This document shows, piece after piece, positions 1 through 8,566 of a DNA stretch of 64,000 nt. The notes under the pieces were generated by a model that saw only the letters and a program-made list of their open reading frames with translations, had not been told where the DNA came from and ran no database searches. The stretch lies in assembly GCF_013377015.1 (NCBI RefSeq), contig NZ_JACABA010000001.1:269554-333553 (forward strand), in the 5' to 3' direction. Source of the stretch: Rhodopseudomonas sp. GTDB taxonomy: Bacteria > Pseudomonadota > Alphaproteobacteria > Rhizobiales > Xanthobacteraceae. Position numbers and translations under genes: made by a program. How positions within the stretch are numbered: the first letter of the stretch is position 1; the number at the start of each line of letters is the position of its first letter.

Positions 1-395
1 CCCGGCGTGCCGACCACGATATGAGCGCCGGCCTGCAGCTCGCGCATTTCGGCGCGCGGATCCATGCCGCCGACGCAGGAGACCACGCGGGCACCCGCGT
101 ACTGATACAGCCACGCCAGCTCGCGGTGCACCTGCAGCGCCAGTTCGCGGGTCGGCGCCACGACCAGCGCCAGCGGCGCGGCGGCGCGCTCGAAGCGCTC
201 GGCGCCGTCGAGCAGATTGTCGGCAATGGCGAGCCCATAGGCGACGGTCTTGCCGGAGCCGGTCTGCGCCGACACCAGCAGATCGCGGCCAGCGGCGGCT
301 GGTGCCAGCACCGCTGTCTGCACCGGGGTCGGGTCATTGTAGTTGCGCTCCGCCAGGGCTCGGGCGAGCGGCGGGCTGGTGGTGAGGAATGTCAC
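1..395 (-). CDS. DEAD/DEAH-box RNA helicase, N-terminal part (truncated by window edge)
   Basis: Reverse strand reads VTFLTTSPPLARALAERNYNDPTPVQTAVLAPAAAGRDLLVSAQTGSGKTVAYGLAIADNLL...APLALVVAPTRELALQV...VVSCVGGMDPRAEMRELQAGAHIVVGTPG; Q motif, Walker A (AQTGSGKT), PTRELA and VGTPG motifs. GTG start inferred. Confidence 0.88.
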   Translation of the reverse strand, partial: MTFLTTSPPLARALAERNYNDPTPVQTAVLAPAAAGRDLLVSAQTGSGKTVAYGLAIADNLLDGAERFERAAAPLALVVAPTRELALQVHRELAWLYQYAGARVVSCVGGMDPRAEMRELQAGAHIVVGTP

Positions 396-653
396 GAGTT
401 TGGCCTTGGCTGGCGCGTTGCGCCTGAACGGGAAAGGGCCTCGGCCGATCGGCCGAAGTCGCGCGTCGGAACGGCGCGCAGCCGCCTGAAGCGGCGGAAT
501 GATGAGATTGTGCCTGCTTTAGGCCAGAACCGCGCCAAACGCCATCATTGATCGCGCCGGCCACGCCTGTGCACGCCGCGGCCCGCCACGCCGCCGCCGC
601 AAATTGGAACAAAAGCTGTTCCTTGGGGTTTTTTGCTCCAAAGGAGAGCTGAT

Positions 654-905
654 ATGATCAAGGCAAGCGCCGCATGGCTTGCGTTAGGGGCGATCTTCGC
701 TGTCGCCGGCCCGGGTCCGGCTTCCGCGCGCGACTACCCCTATTGCCTGCAGGGCCATGAATGGGGGTATCCGGGAAACTGCCAGTTCACCAGCTATGAG
801 CAGTGCATGGCCACAGCCTCGGGCACGCTCGCCGGATGCGGCATCAATCCCCGTATGGCCTACGACACGCCGCCGGAGCCGCGGCGGCGTCACCGTCGGC
901 ATTGA
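654..905 (+). CDS. small secreted DUF3551-type protein
   Basis: Signal peptide, then DYPYCLQGHEWGYPGNCQFTSYEQCMATASGTLAGCGINP; Cys pattern typical of DUF3551 proteins of Bradyrhizobiaceae. Confidence 0.7.
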   Translation: MIKASAAWLALGAIFAVAGPGPASARDYPYCLQGHEWGYPGNCQFTSYEQCMATASGTLAGCGINPRMAYDTPPEPRRRHRRH

Positions 906-1001
906 TCGAGGACACGCGACCGGGCGGCGCCTCGACCGGGGTTCGACGTCTCGCGCAGCGATCCGCCGATTGCAGGGCGACATCCCGCCGCCCTGTATTT
1001 A

Positions 1002-1430
1002 CTACTCGTCGCGATAGACCTTCTCGCGCTTCTCGTGGCGCTCCTGCGCCTCGACCGAGAGCGTCGCGATCGGACGCGCCTCGAGCCGCTTCAGCGCGAT
1101 CGGTTCGCCGGTCTCTTCGCAATAGCCATAGGTGTTGTCGTCGATGCGTTGCAGCGCGGCGTCGATCTTGGAGATCAGCTTGCGCTGGCGGTCGCGGGCG
1201 CGCAGTTCGATGGCGCGGTCGGTTTCCGATGAGGCGCGGTCCGCCAGGTCGGGATGGTTGACGTTTTCTTCCTGGAGCGTCTGCAGCGTAACCCGAGACT
1301 CCCGCAGGATCTCGTCCTTCCAGGCCAGCAGCTTGGCACGAAAATAGTCGCGCTGCCGGTCGTTCATGAAAGGCTCTTTTTCCGAGGGGCGATAGCTTTT
1401 CAACTTTTCCAAGGGCAATCCATTTGTCAT
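1002..1430 (-). CDS. dksA: RNA polymerase-binding protein DksA
   Basis: MNDRQRDYFRAKLLAWKDEILRES...DRASSETDRAIELRARDRQRKLISKIDAALQRIDDNTYGYCEETGEPIALKRLEARPIATLSVEAQERHEK. Confidence 0.93.
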   Translation of the reverse strand: MTNGLPLEKLKSYRPSEKEPFMNDRQRDYFRAKLLAWKDEILRESRVTLQTLQEENVNHPDLADRASSETDRAIELRARDRQRKLISKIDAALQRIDDNTYGYCEETGEPIALKRLEARPIATLSVEAQERHEKREKVYRDE

Positions 1431-1560
1431 GCAAGGGCAGGAAAATATCCGCCTGCGCCGCAGCTTATATAGCGCGGGGTTGTGACAGACAATATCGTCC
1501 GCAACCGCGAAAACCGGCCGTACAGGGTTTCGGCAGGGAACTTCCCACAGCGATCCGCGA

Positions 1561-1971
1561 TCAGAACTGGCCCGCTTTGGCCAGCTCGACCTCGACCCGC
1601 AATTCGATCTCCGACAGCACCGCGTCGAGACCGGGATCGCCCGAGGACGATTTCAGCTCGGCAGCGGCCGCGCGCAGCCGCGCCACGGTCGAGGCGTTGA
1701 ACGAGCCCGACAGCAGCCCGATCTTGAGGTCATCGAGTACGTCGAGCGCGCCCTTGCCCCGCGCCACCGAACGCTTGCGGCGCTCGACCGGATCCTCGAT
1801 TCCCTGCATCGCCAGCAGCGCGTCGATATTGGCCGGCGCGCGCGGCGCGCTGACGGCCCGTTGTTCCGGGGCGGCCGGCGTTTCCGGCAGCGAAAAGCCG
1901 GTTGAACTGCTGCGCCGGACGTTCGACGCCGGGGCGTTCAGAGATGTACCGTTCGGGCCGTAGATCTTCAT
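1561..1971 (-). CDS. fliX: flagellar assembly regulator FliX
   Basis: MKIYGPNGTSLNAPASNVRRSSSTGFSLPE...IDALLAMQGIEDPVERRKRSVARGKGALDVLDDLKIGLLSGS; FliX family and flagellar neighbourhood. Confidence 0.88.
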   Translation of the reverse strand: MKIYGPNGTSLNAPASNVRRSSSTGFSLPETPAAPEQRAVSAPRAPANIDALLAMQGIEDPVERRKRSVARGKGALDVLDDLKIGLLSGSFNASTVARLRAAAAELKSSSGDPGLDAVLSEIELRVEVELAKAGQF

Positions 1972-2300
1972 CGTGCTGTCTCGCCGGGCCGTCGTGAAAA
2001 CAAGCCGCCTGTGGATCGCTCCTGTGCATTGATCGCGCGCCGCGGCACCGATGGAGGAGACCCTTCATGCAACGTCGTGGTTTATGGTTAACGGCGGGTA
2101 AACAGCCCGGCAAAATCTGCCGGTGACGGCAGTTTCGCCGCCGCGCCGCAGCCCGCGAGCGCCCGGAACATCAAATTTTCATTATTAATTTCAATATCTT
2201 AAGCCGCAAGACGGGATGGCATGGCGCTGGCATAAGGAAGCCTGGGCCAGCTGTATGGGAGTGCGGCGTGGCCCGGAACGACCTCAGCGGGGAGCAGAGG

Positions 2301-3422
2301 ATGCCGAGCGTGACGACGAGAATCCTGCAGCTGGCCTGCGCCGCGCTGTTTGCGCTGGCGCTGACCGGCCTGCCCGCGAGCGCGACCTCGCGGATCAAGG
2401 ACCTCGCCAATATCGAAGGCGTGCGGCAGAACCAGCTGATCGGCTACGGCCTCGTGGTCGGCCTCAACGGCACCGGCGACACTCTCAACAACATCCCCTT
2501 CACCAAGCAGTCGCTGCAGGCGATGCTCGAACGCATGGGCGTCAACATCCGCGGCGCCACCATCCGCACCGGCAACGTCGCCGCCGTAATGGTCACCGGC
2601 AATCTGCCGCCGTTCGGCACCCAGGGCACGCGGATGGACGTCACCGTCTCCGCGCTCGGCGATTCCAAAAATTTGCAGGGCGGCACCCTGCTGGTCACGC
2701 CGCTGCTCGGCGCCGACGGCAATGTCTATGCGGTGGCGCAGGGCTCGGTGGCGATCGGCGGCTTCCAGGCCGAAGGCGCGGCGGCCAGCATCACCAAGGG
2801 CGTTCCAACGGTAGGGCGGATCGCCAACGGGGCGATCATCGAGCGCGAGATCGAATTCGCGCTGAACCGGCTGCCCAATGTGCGGCTCGCGCTGCGCAAC
2901 GCCGATTTCACCACCGCCAAGCGGATCGCCGCGGCGGTCAACGATTTCCTCGGCGCCAAGGCCGCGGAGCCGATCGACCCCTCGACCGTGCAGCTCAGCA
3001 TTCCGCCGGAATTCAAAGGCAATGTCGTCGCCTTCCTGACCGAGATCGAGCAGCTCCAGGTCGAGCCCGATCTTGCCGCCAAGATCGTGATCGACGAACG
3101 CAGCGGCATCATCGTGATGGGCCGCGACGTCCGCGTCGCCACCGTCGCGGTGTCGCAGGGCAATCTCACCGTGACGATTTCCGAAAGCCCGCAGGTCAGC
3201 CAGCCCAATCCGCTGTCGCGCGGACGCACCGTGACCACACCGAACACCAAGATCGGCGTCACCGAGGACGGCAAGAAATTCGCCGTGGTCAAGGACGGCA
3301 TTTCGCTGCAGCAGCTGGTGGACGGGCTGAACGGGCTCGGCATCGGACCGCGCGACCTGATCGGAATCCTGCAGGCGATCAAGGCCGCCGGCGCGATCCA
3401 GGCCGACATCGAGGTGATGTGA
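2301..3422 (+). CDS. flgI: flagellar P-ring protein FlgI
   Basis: SRIKDLANIEGVRQNQLIGYGLVVGLNGTGDTLNNIPFTKQSLQAMLERMGVNIRG...; canonical FlgI. Exact start (2268 or 2301) uncertain. Confidence 0.95.
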   Translation: MPSVTTRILQLACAALFALALTGLPASATSRIKDLANIEGVRQNQLIGYGLVVGLNGTGDTLNNIPFTKQSLQAMLERMGVNIRGATIRTGNVAAVMVTGNLPPFGTQGTRMDVTVSALGDSKNLQGGTLLVTPLLGADGNVYAVAQGSVAIGGFQAEGAAASITKGVPTVGRIANGAIIEREIEFALNRLPNVRLALRNADFTTAKRIAAAVNDFLGAKAAEPIDPSTVQLSIPPEFKGNVVAFLTEIEQLQVEPDLAAKIVIDERSGIIVMGRDVRVATVAVSQGNLTVTISESPQVSQPNPLSRGRTVTTPNTKIGVTEDGKKFAVVKDGISLQQLVDGLNGLGIGPRDLIGILQAIKAAGAIQADIEVM

Positions 3423-3787
3423 TGATCGCCACCAGCAACTACACCAGCTCCGGGACGATACCGACCCTCAACGGCCGGCCGGACACCGTACTCGCCGATG
3501 CGCTGAGCAAGGTGTCGCCGCAGGCGCAGAAGAAGACCCGTGAGAAGGCTCAGGATTTCGAGGCGGTGTTCCTGAACTCGATGTTTTCGCAGATGACCAG
3601 CAGCATCAAGGGCGAAGGCCCGTTCGGCGACACCGTCGGCACCGGCGCGTGGCGCTCGATGCTGACAGATCAATATTCCAAGTCGTTCGCCAAGGCCGGC
3701 GGCATCGGCATCTCCAACGACGTCTTCCGCACGCTGATCCTTCAGCAGGCCAACCGCGCCGCCTCATCGCAAGGAACCACGCCATGA
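3422..3787 (+). CDS. flgJ: rod-binding protein, FlgJ N-terminal-type
   Basis: SPQAQKKTREKAQDFEAVFLNSMFSQMTSSIKGEGPFGDTVGTGAWRSMLTDQYSKSFAKAGGIGISNDVFRTL; in the C-terminal part of the 2216..3787 ORF, with its ATG overlapping the flgI stop (TGATG). Confidence 0.85.
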   Translation: MIATSNYTSSGTIPTLNGRPDTVLADALSKVSPQAQKKTREKAQDFEAVFLNSMFSQMTSSIKGEGPFGDTVGTGAWRSMLTDQYSKSFAKAGGIGISNDVFRTLILQQANRAASSQGTTP

Positions 3788-4272
3788 ATCAACCGCAACG
3801 CCAACAGGCCCCGGCTCCGATCGCTGCGGTCGCCACCATTGCCGACGCCCGCAAGCTTGCCGACGCCCTGATGGAGATCATGAACGCCCTGCTCGCGGTG
3901 ATCGAGCGCGAGACCGAACTGGTTCGCGACGGCAAGATCGGCGAAGCGATCCGGCTGGAGACCAAGAAGACCGATCTGTCGCGGCGCTACATCGGCGCGA
4001 TTTCGCTGGTCAAAGCCAGCCAGACTTATTTCGCCAGGACCACGCCGGATCTGCTGGCCGCGCTGCATCGGCATCACGAGGTGTTCCGCGCCATGCTGCA
4101 GGTCAATCTGACCGTGCTGGCGACCGCGCATGCGGTCTCCGAAGGCATCGTGCGCGGCGTCAACGCCGAGATCCAGCGCAAGAACATTCCGCAGACCTAT
4201 ACCGCCTACGGCAAACGCGCGGCGCCCGGACCGCGCAACATGACGCCGATCGCGGTCAGCCGCTCGCTCTGA
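3784..4272 (+). CDS. FlgN-like flagellar export chaperone / flagellar protein
   Basis: ATGA overlap with the preceding flgJ-like stop; helical MNQPQRQQ...LADALMEIMNALLAVIERETELVRDGKIGEAIRLETKKTDLSRRYIGAISLVKASQTYFARTTPDLLAALHRHHEVFRAMLQVNL; FlgN-like by position and pattern. Confidence 0.65.
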   Translation: MNQPQRQQAPAPIAAVATIADARKLADALMEIMNALLAVIERETELVRDGKIGEAIRLETKKTDLSRRYIGAISLVKASQTYFARTTPDLLAALHRHHEVFRAMLQVNLTVLATAHAVSEGIVRGVNAEIQRKNIPQTYTAYGKRAAPGPRNMTPIAVSRSL

Positions 4273-4457
4273 TCGGCCCCGGCCGACCGGCCGATTGATC
4301 GCAACCGCCGCGATGCCGCGGCGGCTTTGGCGCGCGCGACTGCCGCGGATTTTTGAATCAAATAATCGGAATTTGCGAAGCTGAGAATTCAGACATTTTC
4401 GCCAGTATGATTCTTGGACAGGGTTGGGATTGACTTGATGGAAGCCAGGAGGCTGAC

Positions 4458-4832
4458 ATGAGTAGTGATTTCAACATTAAACCGGCGGGGGCGCCGGTCG
4501 CGACACCGTTCATCAAACCCGCTCCAGAAGCGGTGCGAACGGCTGTGCCGACGGAACTGCCGGCGCCAAAAAGCGTCGCAGCTTCGGACGCGTCGAACCA
4601 CCCCACGCCGGCCACGCTGCAAAGCCAGCAGCCTGCGGGCGACGAGGTTTCGCATCAGATCGTGATCGATCGTGCTGCGGCCGAAATCGTCTATCGGCTG
4701 GTGGACACCAAGACCAGCCAGGTCGTCAACCAGTACCCGGATGCGTCCCGGCTGCGGGCCAGGGCCTATCTGCGGGCGCAGGACAACGCCAAGCAGGACT
4801 ACCAGCGGATCGCCACGGATCGCCAGATCTGA
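4458..4832 (+). CDS. small FlaG-like/uncharacterised flagellar-linked protein
   Basis: Pro/Ala-rich N-terminus, then IVIDRAAAEIVYRLVDTKTSQVVNQYPDASRLRARAYLRAQDNAK; resembles the FlaG C-terminal core (V-x-V-D-x-x-T-x-E-V-I-R-Q-I-P). Flagellar context. Confidence 0.5.
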   Translation: MSSDFNIKPAGAPVATPFIKPAPEAVRTAVPTELPAPKSVAASDASNHPTPATLQSQQPAGDEVSHQIVIDRAAAEIVYRLVDTKTSQVVNQYPDASRLRARAYLRAQDNAKQDYQRIATDRQI

Positions 4833-4957
4833 GCGACGACGGCTGGGAGAGAGTTAGCGACGCGTGAAGCCGGCCATCGGCTTGCGCGCGGTTTTTGTCG
4901 TGCCCGATCGCCGCAACCGCGACGATCCGAGCCGGCGCGACTGAATTGAAATTTGGA

Positions 4958-5329
4958 TTAGGTGGCGCGGCCGCTGAGGCCCGCGGCGATGTTGCGGTTA
5001 ATGTCGATCAGCGTCTGCAGCCGCTCCACCTCGGGCTTGAGCTGAAGCGCCGCCGACTGGGTCATCACGAAAATCCCGATATTGGCGATGTTCTGACGGA
5101 TCGAGATCTGTTCGGGATTTTCATCGCGCAACGCATCCGTGACGAAGATCGACCAGAGCTTGCGGTTGAACATCAGCGCCTCGACAAAACCCGCGTCGGT
5201 CTGATCCCAGTTGGTCATCACGTCCTGGAGCTGCCGCGCGGCCTTCAGCAACGCCTGGGCTTCGATGTCTCGGGGGGATGCGATCCTTTGTGCGGTGCGG
5301 GCGTAAGCTTGAGAAGCAGCACTCGACAT
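4958..5329 (-). CDS. flaF: flagellar biosynthesis regulator FlaF
   Basis: MSSAASQAYARTAQRIASPRDIEAQALLKAARQLQDVMTNWDQTDAGFVEALMFNRKLWSIFVTDALRDENPEQISIRQNIANIGIFVM; FlaF family, adjacent to flbT. Confidence 0.92.
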   Translation of the reverse strand: MSSAASQAYARTAQRIASPRDIEAQALLKAARQLQDVMTNWDQTDAGFVEALMFNRKLWSIFVTDALRDENPEQISIRQNIANIGIFVMTQSAALQLKPEVERLQTLIDINRNIAAGLSGRAT

Positions 5330-5332
5330 AGG

Positions 5333-5710
5333 TTACCTCAAAAGCTCTTCTTCACGCTTGATCAGCGTCCGCAACTCTCTCAGGGCTTTATAGAGATTGC
5401 CGCTTAAAATTAGATTACTCGCGACCTCGATCTGCTCGCGAAAGCTCGGCACCGCTTCGATCAATTCCTTGATGAAGCCGAGATAGAGATCCTGATAATT
5501 CGGAATATCGTCCTCGAGATACATCATCTGCACGCACAGATAGATGCGTTTCGCGGGCGTATTCGCGGTCTCCGAGGTGAGGATGTCCTTCTCACGCAGG
5601 ATCGGCGCATTGCCGTCGATCAGGAAGGTCGTGCGGGTATCCGAATTGGTGATCACGCTTTGGCCGATGATGATTCGCTCAAACGGCTTCAATTCGACTC
5701 GCAAAGGCAT
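5333..5710 (-). CDS. flbT: flagellin post-transcriptional regulator FlbT
   Basis: MPLRVELKPFERIIIGQSVITNSDTRTTFLIDGNAPILREKDILTSETANTPAKRIYLCVQMMYLEDD...; FlbT family. Confidence 0.93.
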   Translation of the reverse strand: MPLRVELKPFERIIIGQSVITNSDTRTTFLIDGNAPILREKDILTSETANTPAKRIYLCVQMMYLEDDIPNYQDLYLGFIKELIEAVPSFREQIEVASNLILSGNLYKALRELRTLIKREEELLR

Positions 5711-5880
5711 CGTTTTTCCTCTTCGAACGCAGCCACCATGAACCGGGCCGGCCGGGACTCACCCGGCCATCGTCTCTGTCTGTTATGCGCAGGCCGGCGC
5801 GATCGATCCAGCGCAAAAAAAACGCCGTGTTGCGGGGGATAAGTGCAGCACGCCATTGCGGTCGGCCGAATCGGCCCGAC

Positions 5881-5917
5881 GAAAAAAGGCGACGGGGTCG
5901 CCCCCGCCGCCTTTTTG
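5881..5917. terminator. Rho-independent terminator downstream of flagellin gene 1 (near-symmetrical, may act both ways)
   Basis: aaaaaaggcgacggggtcgcccccgccgccttttt: GC stem flanked by A- and T-runs. Confidence 0.75.
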
Positions 5918-5934
5918 CAATCGGATCGCCGCTA

Positions 5935-8211
5935 TTATTGCAGCAGCTTCAGCACGCTCTGCTGTGACTGATTCGCCAGCGCCAGCGCCGACACCGCGAT
6001 CGACTGCCGGGTCGACAGCGCCTGGCTGTTGGCGGCTTCCTCGTTGGTATCGGCCAACGTCAAGTTGGACGAGCCGGTCTGCAGCACGTTGATCAGGCTC
6101 TTGGCGAATTCCTGCCGGATCTGCACGATCGACAGGTTGGAGCCGAGCGACGAGGCCTGCGCCCGCAGCGTGGTCGAGGCGGTATTGAGCGCGGCCAGCG
6201 TCTTGTTGGCGGCGGCATTGTCGACGAGGTCGGTGCCGGCGACCAGCGTCGGCAGCCCGAGCCCGGCCGGCGTCAACGCCGCGCCGACGATGTTCAGCGT
6301 CGACTTGCCGGTTTCGTTGAACACCAGCTTCAGGGTGTCGCCGGCGAGCAGGTTGACGCCGTTGAACGAGGCGTCCTGCGAGGTGGTGGTGATCTGGGCG
6401 ATGATGTTGTTGTATTGCGCGACCAGATTGGCGCGGGTCGATTGCGAGTTGAGGTCGGCCACCGGCGGCGACGCGGTGGTGAAGGACAGCGTGGTGGTGA
6501 CGGTGCCGCCGAGCACGCCGCCGTCCAGCACCGAGCCAAGGGTCGACGAGGCATAATCGTTGCCGGCCGCGACCACCAGCTTGCCGGTAGCGTCGACCGT
6601 CGCATAGAGGTTGTTGGCCAGCAGCGCGGTGTTCAGCTGCGCCAGGGTCTTGACGGTGCCGTTGGTGCCGTCGCCGAAGGTGACATTGACCGGGGTGCCG
6701 CCCTTGAACGAGGTGAAGGTCAGGGTCTTGCCGCTGATACCGCCGAGACCGGCGTTGCGGGCGGCGGAGAACACGGTGGCGGTGCCGGTGTTGCCGGCGA
6801 GGCCGAGCGCGGCCAGCGCGTTGCCCGAGCCGGAGACATTGAGGTCGGTGGTGGTGCCGGTCGAGATCCGCAGCGCGCCGGAGGCGGCGACCGACGAAGC
6901 GGTCGACCCGGAAGTGACGGTCAGGGCGGTGCTGCCGGAGGTGTTGTAGGCAGTCTGCACTCCGGTGGCGAGGTCGATCGCGGTCAGCACGTCGCTGATG
7001 TTGCCAGCCTGGAGATAAACCGTCGAGTTGCCGTTGCCGTCGGTGACGAGATGGCTGCCGGCGGGGGTGCCGGAACCGTTCGGAATGTTGGCGGCGAGCG
7101 GTACTGCGGCATTGACGAAGGTGATGGTCTTGCCATCGACGGTCAGGGTCGAGCCGTCCTGGATCAGCGAACCGGTGGTCAGGCCACTGGTGGTGCGCTG
7201 CTGGGTGACGGTGACAGTGCCGGGGCCGGTCGAACTGGTCAGACCGAGCGCCTTCAGCAAGTCGGCCTTGCCGGTGATGCTGAGGTCGGAGCCGGTGCCG
7301 GTGGTCAGGGTGAGCACACCGGCCGCGACGTTGCCCGCGGTGCCGGAGGACAGCGACAGCACGGCGATACCATTGGTGTTCAGGGTCTTCTGAACGCCGC
7401 TGGCAAGGTCGATCGCCTTGGTGAGATCTTGCACGGTGGCGAGCGGCGCTGCCGGGGTGCCGAGATAGACCGTGGTGTTGCCGTTGCCGTCGGTGACGAG
7501 GTTGCCGATCACGCCGGAGCCCGACGCGACGGCCGTGGCGGCCGGCGGCGAACCAGCGCGGAAGGTGATGGTGTTGCCGTTGACGGTCACGGTATCGCCG
7601 TCGACCGGCTGGGCGTTACCGATCAGGCCGGTGGCAGCGGCACCGTTGTTGTCGATCAGTTTGATGCCGTTGGCCAGTGCGGCCACGCCGTCACCGGCGG
7701 TGGCTGCCGCGCCCACCAGATTCGCCGAGATGCCGCCCAGCAGCGAAGCGCCGGTGACGGCTGTGGAGCCGCCGGCGGCGCCGGAATACAGCACGTTAGA
7801 ATTGGCCACCGTGTTGACGAAGCTGGTGGTGCCGCGCAGATCGTCGGCGGTGGCGCCGGAAATCGAAGTCGAGACGTTGGATTTGGTGGAGTAGCCGACC
7901 GGCGTCTGCAGCGCCTGGTTGGCGATCGACTTGGCGGTATCGATCAGCTTGTTCAGCGAGGTGATGCCGGTATTGGCCGCCTGCAGGATCTGCACGCCAT
8001 TGCCGATGCCGTCGAGCAAGTTGTTGATGTCGGAGGCTCTGCTGTCGAGCCCTGCCGCGGTGAAGAAGTTGGTTGGATTGTCCAGCGCCGAATTGACTTT
8101 CTTTCCGCTGGAAAGCCGGTTCTGCGTGGTCGCCAGAAGGTCCGCTGTCGATTGCAACGATAGCAGGTTCTGACGAACCGATGCCGAGAGGACGACGTTA
8201 GCCATTTTCAA
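5935..8211 (-). CDS. flagellin, large (758 aa)
   Basis: N-term LSASVRQNLLSLQSTADLLATTQNRLSSGKKVNSALDNPTNFFTAAGLDSRASDINNLLDGI and C-term SNLTLADTNEEAANSQALSTRQSIAVSALALANQSQQSVLKLLQ; conserved D0/D1 with a long variable middle. Confidence 0.95.
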   Translation of the reverse strand: MKMANVVLSASVRQNLLSLQSTADLLATTQNRLSSGKKVNSALDNPTNFFTAAGLDSRASDINNLLDGIGNGVQILQAANTGITSLNKLIDTAKSIANQALQTPVGYSTKSNVSTSISGATADDLRGTTSFVNTVANSNVLYSGAAGGSTAVTGASLLGGISANLVGAAATAGDGVAALANGIKLIDNNGAAATGLIGNAQPVDGDTVTVNGNTITFRAGSPPAATAVASGSGVIGNLVTDGNGNTTVYLGTPAAPLATVQDLTKAIDLASGVQKTLNTNGIAVLSLSSGTAGNVAAGVLTLTTGTGSDLSITGKADLLKALGLTSSTGPGTVTVTQQRTTSGLTTGSLIQDGSTLTVDGKTITFVNAAVPLAANIPNGSGTPAGSHLVTDGNGNSTVYLQAGNISDVLTAIDLATGVQTAYNTSGSTALTVTSGSTASSVAASGALRISTGTTTDLNVSGSGNALAALGLAGNTGTATVFSAARNAGLGGISGKTLTFTSFKGGTPVNVTFGDGTNGTVKTLAQLNTALLANNLYATVDATGKLVVAAGNDYASSTLGSVLDGGVLGGTVTTTLSFTTASPPVADLNSQSTRANLVAQYNNIIAQITTTSQDASFNGVNLLAGDTLKLVFNETGKSTLNIVGAALTPAGLGLPTLVAGTDLVDNAAANKTLAALNTASTTLRAQASSLGSNLSIVQIRQEFAKSLINVLQTGSSNLTLADTNEEAANSQALSTRQSIAVSALALANQSQQSVLKLLQ

Positions 8212-8508
8212 TGCCTTCCTGATCCGCGCTGGACGCCGACCTTCAGGTCGGCGAGCATGGACGTCCGGGGCAACCGAGTTGCCGGTGGGACGTTGCCGGT
8301 GATGTTTTAGACGCCTGTTCTGGAGAGGGACCTCGGACGCACATACAGGGTGCGACCCGGATCAACGCGGCCGATTCTCGGCCTACCTCATTCCTACTTA
8401 CCTCAAGTCTTATTCGGTACAATTTAAGATATGGTTAACAGCGAATTAAGACCGCGGCGCCGAACCGGCCGATCGCCGAAAAAATTGAAAATACGGGTTT
8501 TCCAACGC

Positions 8509-8536
8509 AAAAACGGCGGGGTTTCCCCCGCCGTTT
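8509..8536 (-). terminator. Rho-independent terminator of flagellin gene 2
   Basis: On - strand AACGGCGGGGGAAACCCCGCCGTTTTT; hairpin plus T-run 30 bp after the stop. Confidence 0.8.
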
Positions 8537-8566
8537 CCGTTCGTACTTTCTGTACGTCTGGTGCGA

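Noticed and set aside
2216-3787. 523-aa ORF spanning flgI in another frame
   Set aside because: Only its last ~121 codons (from 3422) are genuine (rod-binding FlgJ-type); the upstream part is out-of-frame readthrough of flgI.
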